From contig JBKEHD010000015.1 in assembly GCA_046710445.1 (NCBI GenBank), positions 1-28,304 of the forward strand: a stretch of DNA of 28,304 nt. Reading direction: 5' to 3'. Each line of letters starts with the position of its first letter. Positions within the stretch are counted from its first letter, which is position 1. The notes beneath the pieces are model-generated. The model worked only from the letters and a program-made list of their open reading frames with translations, had not been told where the DNA came from and ran no database searches. This stretch comes from JBKEHD01 sp046710445 (lineage in GTDB: Bacteria; Pseudomonadota; Alphaproteobacteria; Rickettsiales; Midichloriaceae). Shown here piece after piece: positions 1 through 7,523 of the stretch. A program made the translations under genes and the position numbers.

Positions 1-561
1 ATAGAGCGCCAGAAATTAAATTATCTACTAGGATTGTGTGAAGCCACATCTTGTCGAAGGCAGATATTACTAGAATATTTTGGAGACAGCTGTGATCCAT
101 GCAATAATTGTGATACCTGCATTACAAAACCAGAAACCTTTGATGGTACAATTTTAGCTCAAAAAGCAATATCATGTATTTATAGAACTAACCAAATTTT
201 TGGAATGGTATATCTTATTGATGTTTTGCTTGGAGTGGACAACGAAAGAATCAAGAATTTTGGGCATGATAAAATTAGTGTTTTTGGGGTAGGGAAGGAA
301 TATAGCAAACAAGGATGGCAAAGTATTTTTAGGCAATTGGTATCTAGAAACATACTTACAGTTGATATTATAGGCCATGGGGCAATTAAAATTACCGAAC
401 GCGGAATACAATTTTTAAAAGAAAAAGAAACTATAGAGTTAGGTAAATATATTAAAAAAGTTAAGAGTAAAGAATCTTATAAAGCAAAGATTCTGGATAA
501 AGGATTATTTACGCAAGAAGAAAAAGATTTATTACTGCTATTAAAAGCAAAAAGGTTATAA
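1..561 (+). CDS. recQ: ATP-dependent DNA helicase RecQ, C-terminal part (5' end outside window, early stop)
   Basis: The reading frame is open from base 1, so the start lies upstream of the window. The visible part holds the RecQ zinc-binding segment, with Cys residues spaced as in C-x6-C followed by the CDPCNNCDTC cluster. After it comes the RQC winged-helix domain, including the family-typical stretch around FGHDKISVFGVGKE and WQSIFRQLVSRNIL. RecQ is a 3'-5' helicase acting in recombination and restart of stalled forks. The frame stops at TAA 559-561, exactly in the linker before the HRDC domain, and the HRDC domain continues in the same frame to 744. The helicase core lies outside the window and cannot be judged. 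RecQ proteins lacking HRDC can keep helicase activity in other species, so the product could be a functional short form or a decaying gene. Identity is secure; functional status is uncertain. Confidence 0.9.
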   Translation: MERQKLNYLLGLCEATSCRRQILLEYFGDSCDPCNNCDTCITKPETFDGTILAQKAISCIYRTNQIFGMVYLIDVLLGVDNERIKNFGHDKISVFGVGKEYSKQGWQSIFRQLVSRNILTVDIIGHGAIKITERGIQFLKEKETIELGKYIKKVKSKESYKAKILDKGLFTQEEKDLLLLLKAKRL

Positions 562-744
562 ATAGCAAAAGCACAAAATGTACCTCCATATGTAGTATTT
601 CATGACAAAACTTTGGTAGAAATGATTGAAGTAAAGCCAAAATCAATTGATGAAATGTCTAAAATAATAGGAATTGGGGAAACAAAGATAAGACGATATG
701 GCAAAATTTTTCTCGATATTTTGTTATTTGGCGAAAATAAATAA
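562..744 (+). pseudogene. recQ: RecQ HRDC domain cut off by an in-frame stop
   Basis: The frame of recQ resumes immediately after the TAA at 559-561 and stays open for 60 codons to TAA 742-744. It reads as a well-conserved HRDC domain, with NVPPYVVFHDKTLVEM early and the helix-hairpin-like IIGIGETKIRRYGK later. In intact RecQ proteins the linker and HRDC are one continuous polypeptide, so a single codon turned into TAA is the simplest explanation. No start codon or ribosome binding site for independent translation is apparent. The intact frame after the stop suggests a recent mutation, a sequencing error, or readthrough. Confidence 0.85.
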
Positions 745-775
745 AAGTTTTTATCAAAAAGGCGTATTTAAAATA

Positions 776-804
776 TTGACTTAAAAAAGTTTATTTTTTA
801 CCAT
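776..804 (+). promoter_or_regulatory. Predicted sigma-70 type promoter of the GH30 gene
   Basis: TTGACT at 776-781 is five of six to the consensus -35. It is followed by a 17-bp spacer and TACCAT at 799-804, four of six to TATAAT. It lies 32 bp before the ATG at 837. The same TTGACT-N17-TACCAT arrangement precedes the dps-like gene at 20125-20153. This is prediction from sequence only. Confidence 0.45.
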
Positions 805-836
805 ATCATTTCATTTATGAATAAGGGGTTTGTGTC

Positions 837-2414
837 ATGAATACTAATATATGTGCTAATACTACACAATTAAATGGTTTGGGTGCTGCACTTAGGTTTA
901 CATATTTAGACAATTTAGAGGAAGGGAAAATTTACCCTTGGGGAACTTGGCAAAATGCTGATGGTTCCATACGATATTTGGAAAAACAAGAAACTCTTAA
1001 TACAGGTGTTGATTCAGATGAATCACATGATATAAAAATCACAATAAATCCAAAAGAGACATTGCAAACAATGAAAGGGTTTGGTGGTAGCATGACTAAT
1101 TCTGCTGCGTATCTTCTAAACCAAGCACCTAATTCTGCGATTTGTGCTCTTTTTTCGAAAGAACATGGTATAGGGCTTAGTTATGTACGTGTTCCGATGG
1201 GTGGAACTGATGCCAATGCAGAGCCAACCACCTCTTATAGTTATCAAGAAGAGCGATTGAAAACATATCTAGAAATGGCTGAAGATTTAAAAGATATATT
1301 CGATAAATATACAGTAGATAAAGATATAGTTAATATAAATTCAGATATTGGATTTATTATCCCAACATTACAAAAAGCAAAAAGCATCAATCCTGATATA
1401 AAAATGATGATGATACCATGGGCACCACCAAAATGGATGCAAACATCAGAACATGGTTTCAATGCTAAATACATGGATAATTATGTTGATTATTTTGTGA
1501 AAGTTTTAAAAGATTATCATGGTCACGGATTGTCTTTTGATGCTGTAGGTTTGCAAAATGAACCATTGTTTTATACGGATGCATATCAATCTCTTCATTG
1601 GGATTCGGATACATATAGTAAATTTGCAATAAAGCTTTTTGCTGGATTTAAAATTTCGTTAACAGAAAATATAACGCCAAACATCATAATTTGGGATCAC
1701 AATTATTCAGATAACAAAACAGATGAAGGAATCGCTAATTTTCCAAAAAAAGTTTTAGAAAATAAAGATGCAAATGCCGCAACTTATGCAACAGCTTGGC
1801 ATTGTTATGATGCTAACGGTAGAGATCAATATAAACAAGCATTTCAGGCTATAAAAGATAGTGATTCAGAAAAAAAGATATATGCTACAGAGTGTACTGG
1901 AAATGGAGATATGTCATCTGAAAATTTTATATCAAATCTGAAGTGGAATACATATAACTGGCATATGTCCGCATTGAAAAATGGAAATGCAGAAGTAGTG
2001 CTTAGATGGAATTTAGCACTTGATGAAAATCATGGTCCTGTCACTGATAACAATGTAGGTAGCAAGGGATGTACAAATTGTAATGGAATGGTTACGATTA
2101 ATAGTACAAATAATGAGCCAATTTTTAAGAATAACGCAGATTTTTTTTCTATTGCTCATTTTAGTAAATTTGTACCTCCTGGCTCAAAGGCTATAGAAAC
2201 AAATTTAGATCTTGGATCTCAAAATGGAGAATGGATAGATGCTCAAGCCTTCATATATAACAACACTGTATCTATGGTTTTATTAAACGGTGCAGATAGA
2301 GAGAATAAATTTTATGTGGATATTGAGGATCAAGACTTTGAAATGATTGCATCTCCTAACTCTTTGATGACTTATGTTTGGGTTTTAACAACTGCTGAGC
2401 ATGATGATTTGTAA
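837..2414 (+). CDS. Glycoside hydrolase family 30, glucosylceramidase-like
   Basis: The 525-aa protein has the hallmarks of GH30 retaining beta-glycosidases. These are the early MKGFGGSMTNSAAYLL segment, the IPWAPPKWM strand, the acid/base Glu242 in LQNEP, the nucleophile Glu352 in YATECTG, and a C-terminal beta-domain ending in TYVW. The spacing of the two glutamates (110 residues) is close to that of human glucocerebrosidase. Known family members cleave beta-glucosyl or related linkages, including glucosylceramide. No signal peptide or membrane segment is visible, so it is either cytoplasmic or exported by a non-Sec route. AAGGGG at about 8 bases before the ATG supports the start. Parts are far less AT-rich than the neighbours (26 of 60 bases are G+C in 1081-1140), hinting at horizontal acquisition. 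It is a single-gene unit, convergent with the M48 gene. The substrate cannot be read from sequence; a role on host sphingolipids is speculation. Confidence 0.9.
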   Translation: MNTNICANTTQLNGLGAALRFTYLDNLEEGKIYPWGTWQNADGSIRYLEKQETLNTGVDSDESHDIKITINPKETLQTMKGFGGSMTNSAAYLLNQAPNSAICALFSKEHGIGLSYVRVPMGGTDANAEPTTSYSYQEERLKTYLEMAEDLKDIFDKYTVDKDIVNINSDIGFIIPTLQKAKSINPDIKMMMIPWAPPKWMQTSEHGFNAKYMDNYVDYFVKVLKDYHGHGLSFDAVGLQNEPLFYTDAYQSLHWDSDTYSKFAIKLFAGFKISLTENITPNIIIWDHNYSDNKTDEGIANFPKKVLENKDANAATYATAWHCYDANGRDQYKQAFQAIKDSDSEKKIYATECTGNGDMSSENFISNLKWNTYNWHMSALKNGNAEVVLRWNLALDENHGPVTDNNVGSKGCTNCNGMVTINSTNNEPIFKNNADFFSIAHFSKFVPPGSKAIETNLDLGSQNGEWIDAQAFIYNNTVSMVLLNGADRENKFYVDIEDQDFEMIASPNSLMTYVWVLTTAEHDDL

Positions 2415-2460
2415 TTTGTATAGTTGGGGAGGGTGCATATTAAATGATAGTTGGTAACCC

Positions 2461-3786
2461 TTACGTTTTCTCAATTAGCTTTTTGATATCTCGTAACTTA
2501 TAAGTATTATCAGGATTTGCATATTTTTCTGCTTTTTCGATAAATTTTTTCGCAAGAGCAGTGTTTTTATTTAATAACGAAGCTTTTGCAAATGAGATGT
2601 ATGCTTCTAAATAATTTTTATTTATTTCATATGCGATACCCAACTTTTTCCATATTTCTGAAACATCATAATATTTAATTGATATTATATTTAACAATTC
2701 TATGGCGGATTTTATATTTGTTTTAGATGAAATATAATTATTTGCTAATTCAAACATTGTAACTGGCAAATTTTTATTCATTAAAATTGCTTTATTGAAA
2801 TATTCATTTGATTTATTTATTTCTCCATTTTCAAAAAACAATTCTCCCATAGTCACATAAAAATATGAATAATTAGGATTTTTTGTTATTAATTCATTAA
2901 GAAGATTGAAAGAAGTTGAAAATTTTTTTAATTTTGCATTTTTAAAGACTTTTGCGTATAAATCATAATATTTATCACCCCTATATTTCTTATTAATTTC
3001 AGTATCTGTATTCGTTAATGAGTATAATTTAGCTTTTATTAAATTGTATTGGACAATCAAATCAGCAGTTATAAATGAAGTTGGTTTTTTTATTGCTTTG
3101 AAGTTTTTTATATACTTTATTCTTTCTTTGGATAGGGGGTGGGTATATCTATATGAATTTTGAAGATTATTAAATTGTTCTTTTTTTAGCATGGAATTAA
3201 ATAATTTTAGCATACCATCTTTACCTACACCCAATTCTGACAACCAAATTAATGCTAATTTATCTGCAGATTCTTCTTGTTGGCGACTGAACTTTAATAT
3301 ATCTAAATTTAATGCATCCAAACCAGCTAAAGTGGATATGCTTCCTATTTCTGGACTTTTTAATGATATTCCAATAATTACTCCCAAGACTGTAGATAAT
3401 ACCTGATTTTTTTTTAATAATTCTGCTTTTGCAATTATTTTAAAAATATCTTTTCGTTTAATATGGGCAATTTCATGTGCAAATACTCCAATCAATTCTT
3501 CTATATCAGATGTCTCATTTATTAATCCAGATGATATATAAACGTTATTATTTCCTGTGACAAATGCATTTTTTTCATTTGATAAAATGACTTTTGCAGA
3601 TATTCCCCTATCTGAAAGGCCGCTAATATTTAGAATTGGGGATGTAATTTTTGCAAAAAAGTTATCTATTTCATCATCAAATACAATATTGGCTTCACTT
3701 CTTATTAAGTAAATAAATATAAAAAATAACGCAGCAAAAAATTTAATAATGATTATATTATTTTTTATCAAAATTTTCTTCTTCAT
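2461..3786 (-). CDS. M48 family zinc metallopeptidase with TPR repeats (BepA-like)
   Basis: The 441-aa product starts with a hydrophobic segment at about residues 11-28 that can serve as a signal peptide or anchor. It is followed by an M48 peptidase domain with H104-E-I-A-H108 and the third-ligand motif E171-x3-D175. The C-terminal half (from about residue 290) contains tetratricopeptide-like helices, for example around YVTMGELFFENGE and SEIWKKLGIAYEINKN. This matches the layout of BepA/YfgC, a periplasmic protease and chaperone that controls outer-membrane protein assembly. The start overlaps the csrA end by 29 bp, so the two are probably co-transcribed and translationally coupled. No terminator is obvious in the short convergent gap with the GH30 gene. 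Function is assigned by family; the exact substrate is unknown. Confidence 0.85.
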   Translation of the reverse strand: MKKKILIKNNIIIIKFFAALFFIFIYLIRSEANIVFDDEIDNFFAKITSPILNISGLSDRGISAKVILSNEKNAFVTGNNNVYISSGLINETSDIEELIGVFAHEIAHIKRKDIFKIIAKAELLKKNQVLSTVLGVIIGISLKSPEIGSISTLAGLDALNLDILKFSRQQEESADKLALIWLSELGVGKDGMLKLFNSMLKKEQFNNLQNSYRYTHPLSKERIKYIKNFKAIKKPTSFITADLIVQYNLIKAKLYSLTNTDTEINKKYRGDKYYDLYAKVFKNAKLKKFSTSFNLLNELITKNPNYSYFYVTMGELFFENGEINKSNEYFNKAILMNKNLPVTMFELANNYISSKTNIKSAIELLNIISIKYYDVSEIWKKLGIAYEINKNYLEAYISFAKASLLNKNTALAKKFIEKAEKYANPDNTYKLRDIKKLIEKT

Positions 3787-3997
3787 CTTTTAAATTTATT
3801 TCAGCATCATTAAAAGAGAATAATGCCTCCATATTTTCGTTCATTATTACATCATAAAGTTCTTTTTTTAAAACGCTAGAAGATTTAGGTGATTCAATTC
3901 CTAATTTTATAGAATTTCTTCCAATATCGACAATTGTTATTTTTACATCATTATGAATGATAACTGATTCTCCTTTTTTTCTTGTCAAATATAACAT
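3758..3997 (-). CDS. csrA: Carbon storage regulator CsrA (RNA-binding)
   Basis: The 79-aa protein begins MLYLTRKKGESVIIHNDVKI and continues with KLGIESPKSSSVLKKELYDVI, the canonical CsrA/RsmA fold. It has the N-terminal L-T-R strand residues and the GIESPK segment that bind GGA-containing RNA. CsrA dimers block or stabilise mRNAs, and in many bacteria they control motility genes. The last 25 residues are an acidic/lysine tail beyond the usual ~60-residue core. The gene lies divergently upstream of fliR and flhB and overlaps the M48 peptidase gene downstream. An AGGA stands about 11-14 nt before the ATG in the leader. A 20-bp palindrome at 4029-4048 lies in the divergent region. Sequence identity is clear; the targets are unknown. 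Confidence 0.93.
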   Translation of the reverse strand: MLYLTRKKGESVIIHNDVKITIVDIGRNSIKLGIESPKSSSVLKKELYDVIMNENMEALFSFNDAEINLKDEEENFDKK

Positions 3998-4028
3998 TAT
4001 ATGTTTATCCTATCACTTAAATTAGGTT

Positions 4029-4048
4029 ATGGTATTACGATATACCAT
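4029..4048. repeat. 20-bp inverted repeat in the csrA/fliR divergent region
   Basis: ATGGTAT at 4029-4035 and ATACCAT at 4042-4048 form a perfect 7-bp inverted repeat around a 6-nt centre. It lies between the divergent csrA start (3997) and the preferred fliR start (4086). It could be an operator for either gene or a hairpin in the fliR leader. Confidence 0.6.
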
Positions 4049-4085
4049 TGTATATGATTATTTTTTAAAACAAAGATCTTTTGGT

Positions 4086-4856
4086 ATGAATCTTACTGAA
4101 TTTTCATCAAATTATGTGTATTCTGCTTTTATAATATTTTGTAGAGTAAGTTGTATGATATTACTTACACCAGGTTTTGGTGAAAATAATATTAATTCAC
4201 GCATTAAAATAACTTTTTCATTTTTGATCACATTAATTATTTTACCAATCGTAAATATTAATAATCAAATCATTATTCCCAGTGAATTTTTAGTATTAGT
4301 ATTAAATGTCATATCAGAATTATTGTTAGGGATATTTTTTGGATTAATATTGAGAATAATTTTATCCTCAGTAAATATACTAGGATATGTGATTAGTAAT
4401 ACCATAGGATTATCAGCAGCTACGCTCATAGACCCAACGCAAGATGCTCAACAGGGTACAATAGTAGGAAATTTTCTGACATTATTAGCCATTGTTTTAA
4501 TTTTTTCATTTAATTTACAACATGAAGTGATTCAATCAATAGTGCTAAGTTATAAGAATTTTAAGATAGGATCTTTTTTTGAATTTTATCATGATCATAC
4601 AAATACTATTGTCAGAGTTGTTAATGATTCTTGGAATATTGCTATTAAAATGTCTATGGCTTTTATCATAATTGGTTTGGTCATCAATGTTGTTGGTGGT
4701 ATAATATCTAGGATCATGCCACAGATACATGTGTTTTTTTTAATTATTCCTTTGCAAACAATGGTTGGTTTTTTAATTTTAGCTATAACCGTTTCATCAT
4801 TGATGATATGGTTTATAGAGCATTATAAAAATTATATTGATGGGGTGTTCGGATAG
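4086..4856 (+). CDS. fliR: Flagellar export apparatus protein FliR
   Basis: The 256-aa integral membrane protein matches FliR of the flagellar type III export gate. It has the N-terminal MNLTEFSSNYVYSAFIIFCR segment, the characteristic RVSCMILLTPGFGENNINSRIK, and about six hydrophobic helices. It also contains the GLSAATLIDPTQDAQQG loop and a C-terminal PQIHVFFLIIPLQ segment. FliR assembles with FliP and FliQ into the export pore. The frame is open from an ATG at 4029, but the start at 4086 gives the usual family length and avoids translating the palindrome at 4029-4048. The gene ends in a 1-bp overlap with flhB, so the two are translationally coupled. Other export genes are not nearby. Confidence 0.9.
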   Translation: MNLTEFSSNYVYSAFIIFCRVSCMILLTPGFGENNINSRIKITFSFLITLIILPIVNINNQIIIPSEFLVLVLNVISELLLGIFFGLILRIILSSVNILGYVISNTIGLSAATLIDPTQDAQQGTIVGNFLTLLAIVLIFSFNLQHEVIQSIVLSYKNFKIGSFFEFYHDHTNTIVRVVNDSWNIAIKMSMAFIIIGLVINVVGGIISRIMPQIHVFFLIIPLQTMVGFLILAITVSSLMIWFIEHYKNYIDGVFG

Positions 4857-5935
4857 TGTCTGGAGATCAAAACGAAGATAAATCACAAAAAACGGAACAA
4901 CCTACGCCCAAAAAGCTTGAAGAAGCAAAGAAGAAAGGAAATATTGCTTTATCCAAAGAGCTTACTAGTTTTTTATTATTTGTAATAATAACAGTTGTTG
5001 TATCAATGATATTTCCCAGTCTTAGTAAGACAGGTGTTTATAAATTAGAGTATTTTATATCAAAATCATATGATATTTCTTTAAACCCAGAGATGATGCA
5101 TAATTTTGTTAGAGAAATTGGTTATATTGTAGCTTCTTTGGTAATGATTCCATTGGTTCTATGTGTTTTATCAGTAATTTTGGCAAATATTATGCAAGTT
5201 GGTATAATGTTTGTCCCTGATTTAATTCAATTTAAGCTTGATAGGATATCACTTTTTGCAGGATTCAAAAGAATATTTTCCATGAATTCAGTTGTAGAAT
5301 TGATTAAAGGAATGTTCAAAATTGCCATTATAAGCTTTGTTATTTATCTTGTAATAAAGCCAGATTTTGCAAAACTAAATTTAGTTCATACATTAGAGAT
5401 GAATCAAATGTTAGCTTTTTTGAATTCAGCTATAAAAGAAATATTGATAGCGGTATGTATTATTATGGCTTTTATAGCTGCTTTTGATTTTTTTTATCAA
5501 AAACAGAGACATCTTTCAAATTTGATGATGAGTAAAGAAGAAATTAAAAAAGAATATAAAGAGACGGAAGGTGACCCTCAAATTAAATCAAAATTGAAAA
5601 GTATACGTAGACAAAGGGCTAAACAAAGAATGATGTCTATGGTTCCAAAAGCAGATGTAGTAATCACAAATCCTACTCATTACGCTATAGCGCTTCAATA
5701 TTCTCCTAAAGAAGGTATGTCAGCTCCTATAGTTGTTGCAAAAGGGTTAGATAATATTGCTCTTACAATAAGAAAAATAGCAATTGAAAACAACATACAT
5801 ATAGTAGAAGATCCACCTCTTGCACAAGCTTTATATAAATCTGTTGAGATAGATGAAGAAATTCCTTTTGAACACTATAAATCTATTGCAAAAATTATAA
5901 CAGAAGTTATGAAGCTAAAGGGGAAAAAAGTATAA
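4856..5935 (+). CDS. flhB: Flagellar export switch protein FlhB
   Basis: The 359-aa protein begins with the typical charged segment (EDKSQKTEQPTPKKLEEAKKKGN). Four hydrophobic helices follow, then a long cytoplasmic domain with the autocleavage site N272-P-T-H275. The C-terminal part contains VVAKGLDNIALTIRKIA and EDPPLAQALYKSV, as in all FlhB proteins. FlhB sets the switch from rod/hook to filament substrates after cleavage between Asn and Pro. The intact NPTH motif and full length suggest a functional protein. The GTG start at 4856 overlaps the fliR TAG by one base. Its end faces the COQ10-like gene across 20 bp with no clear terminator. Confidence 0.95.
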   Translation: MSGDQNEDKSQKTEQPTPKKLEEAKKKGNIALSKELTSFLLFVIITVVVSMIFPSLSKTGVYKLEYFISKSYDISLNPEMMHNFVREIGYIVASLVMIPLVLCVLSVILANIMQVGIMFVPDLIQFKLDRISLFAGFKRIFSMNSVVELIKGMFKIAIISFVIYLVIKPDFAKLNLVHTLEMNQMLAFLNSAIKEILIAVCIIMAFIAAFDFFYQKQRHLSNLMMSKEEIKKEYKETEGDPQIKSKLKSIRRQRAKQRMMSMVPKADVVITNPTHYAIALQYSPKEGMSAPIVVAKGLDNIALTIRKIAIENNIHIVEDPPLAQALYKSVEIDEEIPFEHYKSIAKIITEVMKLKGKKV

Positions 5936-5955
5936 TTAGTTAGTGCAATGGAGAT

Positions 5956-6417
5956 TTAAGCTTTGTTTGATAATCTTTTTTCAAATGATAATAATATTTT
6001 ATTGCTGGCATGTTTCATCATTTTGCTCATTATTTTTTGTAATATATTTGAGTTTAACAAAAATTTAATTTCAAATTTTATATTTGTTTTTTCTTTTGCA
6101 ACTTTTTTTAATACCCAATAACTATCAAGAAATTTAAAAGGGCCTTCTATGCTAGATGTTTTTATTGTTACATCTGATGCATCTTTTTGTATGGTTATAA
6201 GAGATCTATACTTAACGTTTATCCCTTTAAATGAAATAATCAAATCTGCAATAATTTTATCTTCTTCATGTGAAATAATTTTAGCTTTTTTACACCATGG
6301 TAAAAATTTTGGGTAATCTTCAATCTTGAGAACTACATCAATAACTTCTTCTAGAGTGTGCTCAACTTCTTTACTACTAGAAAAATTGAATGTATTATTA
6401 TTTGATTTTATATTCAT
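5956..6417 (-). CDS. COQ10/RatA-type START domain protein (ubiquinone-binding)
   Basis: The product (153 aa from the ATG at 6417) has the START/polyketide-cyclase-like pattern of the COQ10/RatA family. Visible pieces are VLKIEDYPKFLPWCKKAKI near the start, a central LIISFKGINVKYRSLI, SSIEGPFKFLDSYWVL, and a C-terminal amphipathic helix. Family members bind ubiquinone or a hydrophobic ligand and support respiratory chain function; E. coli RatA was also described as a ribosome-association toxin. The frame is open upstream to an ATG at 6471, but that start would deepen the overlap with the preceding gene to 74 bp. The ATG at 6417 leaves a 20-bp overlap and fits family length. It is the last gene of the leftward ABC-transporter block. 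Confidence 0.85.
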   Translation of the reverse strand: MNIKSNNNTFNFSSSKEVEHTLEEVIDVVLKIEDYPKFLPWCKKAKIISHEEDKIIADLIISFKGINVKYRSLITIQKDASDVTIKTSSIEGPFKFLDSYWVLKKVAKEKTNIKFEIKFLLNSNILQKIMSKMMKHASNKILLSFEKRLSNKA

Positions 6418-6823
6418 TATTATCACGAAAAATTTTATAACGATAAAAAAAGCTATTTCCTTTTTTATCAAAAAATTTGATATTAAATAAGATATTATTT
6501 GAATTTAAAGTGATGTTAATATCTTTATTAACAAATTTTTTATTTAAACCATAAGTGTATATCTTTTTGTCTTGTTTATTATTAAGATTCAAGGTTTGAA
6601 CATTCATTGTATCTAGATCATAGTTATTTATCAAAGATATATTTACTATGGGGAATTCGTTGTTTGGATTTTTTATAGTTACCTTATGCTGTATATTTGT
6701 ACTACTCTCATGTATCTTTCTATTTCTATATGTAGTATTTGCAATATATATGAATATTGTATCTACAGTTAAAAAAATACTGAAAAATAATATCAAATAA
6801 AATTGATATTTATTATACTTCAT
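6398..6823 (-). CDS. Small membrane-anchored protein, unknown (weak FixH-like look)
   Basis: The 141-aa protein has one N-terminal hydrophobic helix (about residues 7-28) and a hydrophilic domain of about 110 residues, rich in Asn, Lys and Ile and predicted to be mostly beta strands. The membrane segment and the following TYRNRKIHES recall the N-terminus of FixH-like proteins, but the expected tryptophans and the typical EN-Y-K-G stretch are missing, so I do not assign FixH. The start overlaps the ABC ATPase gene by 11 bp and the end overlaps the COQ10-like gene by 20 bp. It is therefore clearly part of the operon and probably real. Whether it belongs functionally to the transporter cannot be told. 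Confidence 0.6.
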   Translation of the reverse strand: MKYNKYQFYLILFFSIFLTVDTIFIYIANTTYRNRKIHESSTNIQHKVTIKNPNNEFPIVNISLINNYDLDTMNVQTLNLNNKQDKKIYTYGLNKKFVNKDINITLNSNNILFNIKFFDKKGNSFFYRYKIFRDNNEYKIK

Positions 6824-7523
6824 AGATAAATTGTGTTTTTTTTAAAAAGTTTTTAGACCTATCATTTTTTGGGTTTGAAAAAAATGTTTTTGCATCTGAT
6901 TTTTCAGCTATGTTTCCATTGTCAAAAAAAATAACTTCATCAGCAATATGTTCTGCAAATTTCATTTGATGAGTTACAATTACATTTGTGATTTTTTTAT
7001 TTTTAGAAAGTGATGTGATGATTTTTAATATATCAACTGTATTTTCTGGATCCAATGCTGAAGTTGGTTCGTCATAAAAAAGCACTTTTGGTTCCATGCA
7101 AAGAGTTCTTGCTATAGCAACTCTTTGTTTTTGTCCACCTGAGAGATTTTTAGGATACTGATTATATAAATCACTATCTATATTAACTTTTTTTAATTGA
7201 ATTTTTGCTTCTTCAATTGCTTGAGATTTATCCTTGTTTAATATTTTGCATGGAGCATATATTAAATTTTCTAAAACAGACTTATTAGTAAATAAATTGA
7301 AATTTTGAAAAATAAATCCTAAATCCTTTTTTTCTAAATTATTATACTCAATATTTCCTATATAGTCCTCATCTATCCCGGCCACACATTTTAAAAAAGT
7401 GGATTTTCCAGATCCAGAGGGACCAATTATTGCGTATACTTTTCCCTCATCAATCGTCGTAGATATCTTATTAAGAATTTTTTTATTTAAAAAATACTTT
7501 TCTAAATTTTTTATTTTTATCAT
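6813..7523 (-). CDS. glnQ: Polar amino-acid ABC transporter ATP-binding protein (GlnQ-type)
   Basis: The 236-aa protein is a complete ABC ATPase. Walker A is GPSGSGKST (34-42), the Q-loop glutamine is in FIFQNFNLF (Q73), the signature LSGGQKQR starts at 127, Walker B is VLFYDEPTSALD (DE at 151-152), and the H-loop is VTHQM. The length and sequence style are those of GlnQ/HisP subunits that power uptake of polar amino acids. It overlaps the upstream permease by 4 bp, the normal coupling for this pair. No periplasmic binding-protein gene is seen in the window. The exact amino acid cannot be inferred; the gene symbol is by family. Confidence 0.9.
   Translation of the reverse strand: MIKIKNLEKYFLNKKILNKISTTIDEGKVYAIIGPSGSGKSTFLKCVAGIDEDYIGNIEYNNLEKKDLGFIFQNFNLFTNKSVLENLIYAPCKILNKDKSQAIEEAKIQLKKVNIDSDLYNQYPKNLSGGQKQRVAIARTLCMEPKVLFYDEPTSALDPENTVDILKIITSLSKNKKITNVIVTHQMKFAEHIADEVIFFDNGNIAEKSDAKTFFSNPKNDRSKNFLKKTQFIYEV

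Noticed and set aside
1244..1474. 76-aa reverse-strand frame inside the GH30 gene
   Set aside because: Antisense to a well-supported gene, no ribosome site and no recognisable domain.
2420..2454. Direct repeat ATAGTTGG twice in the gap after GH30
   Set aside because: Only 8 bp, two copies, in a short convergent gap; easily chance in AT-rich sequence.
3191..3406. 71-aa plus-strand frame inside the M48 gene
   Set aside because: Overlaps the conserved peptidase region on the other strand; composition looks like a shadow.
4029..4085. Upstream ATG extending FliR by 19 residues
   Set aside because: The extension has no family match, contains the palindrome, and the ATG at 4086 gives usual length.
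6398..6823. Assignment of the 141-aa protein as FixH
   Set aside because: Membrane helix is similar but the conserved tryptophans and EN-Y-K-G stretch are missing.
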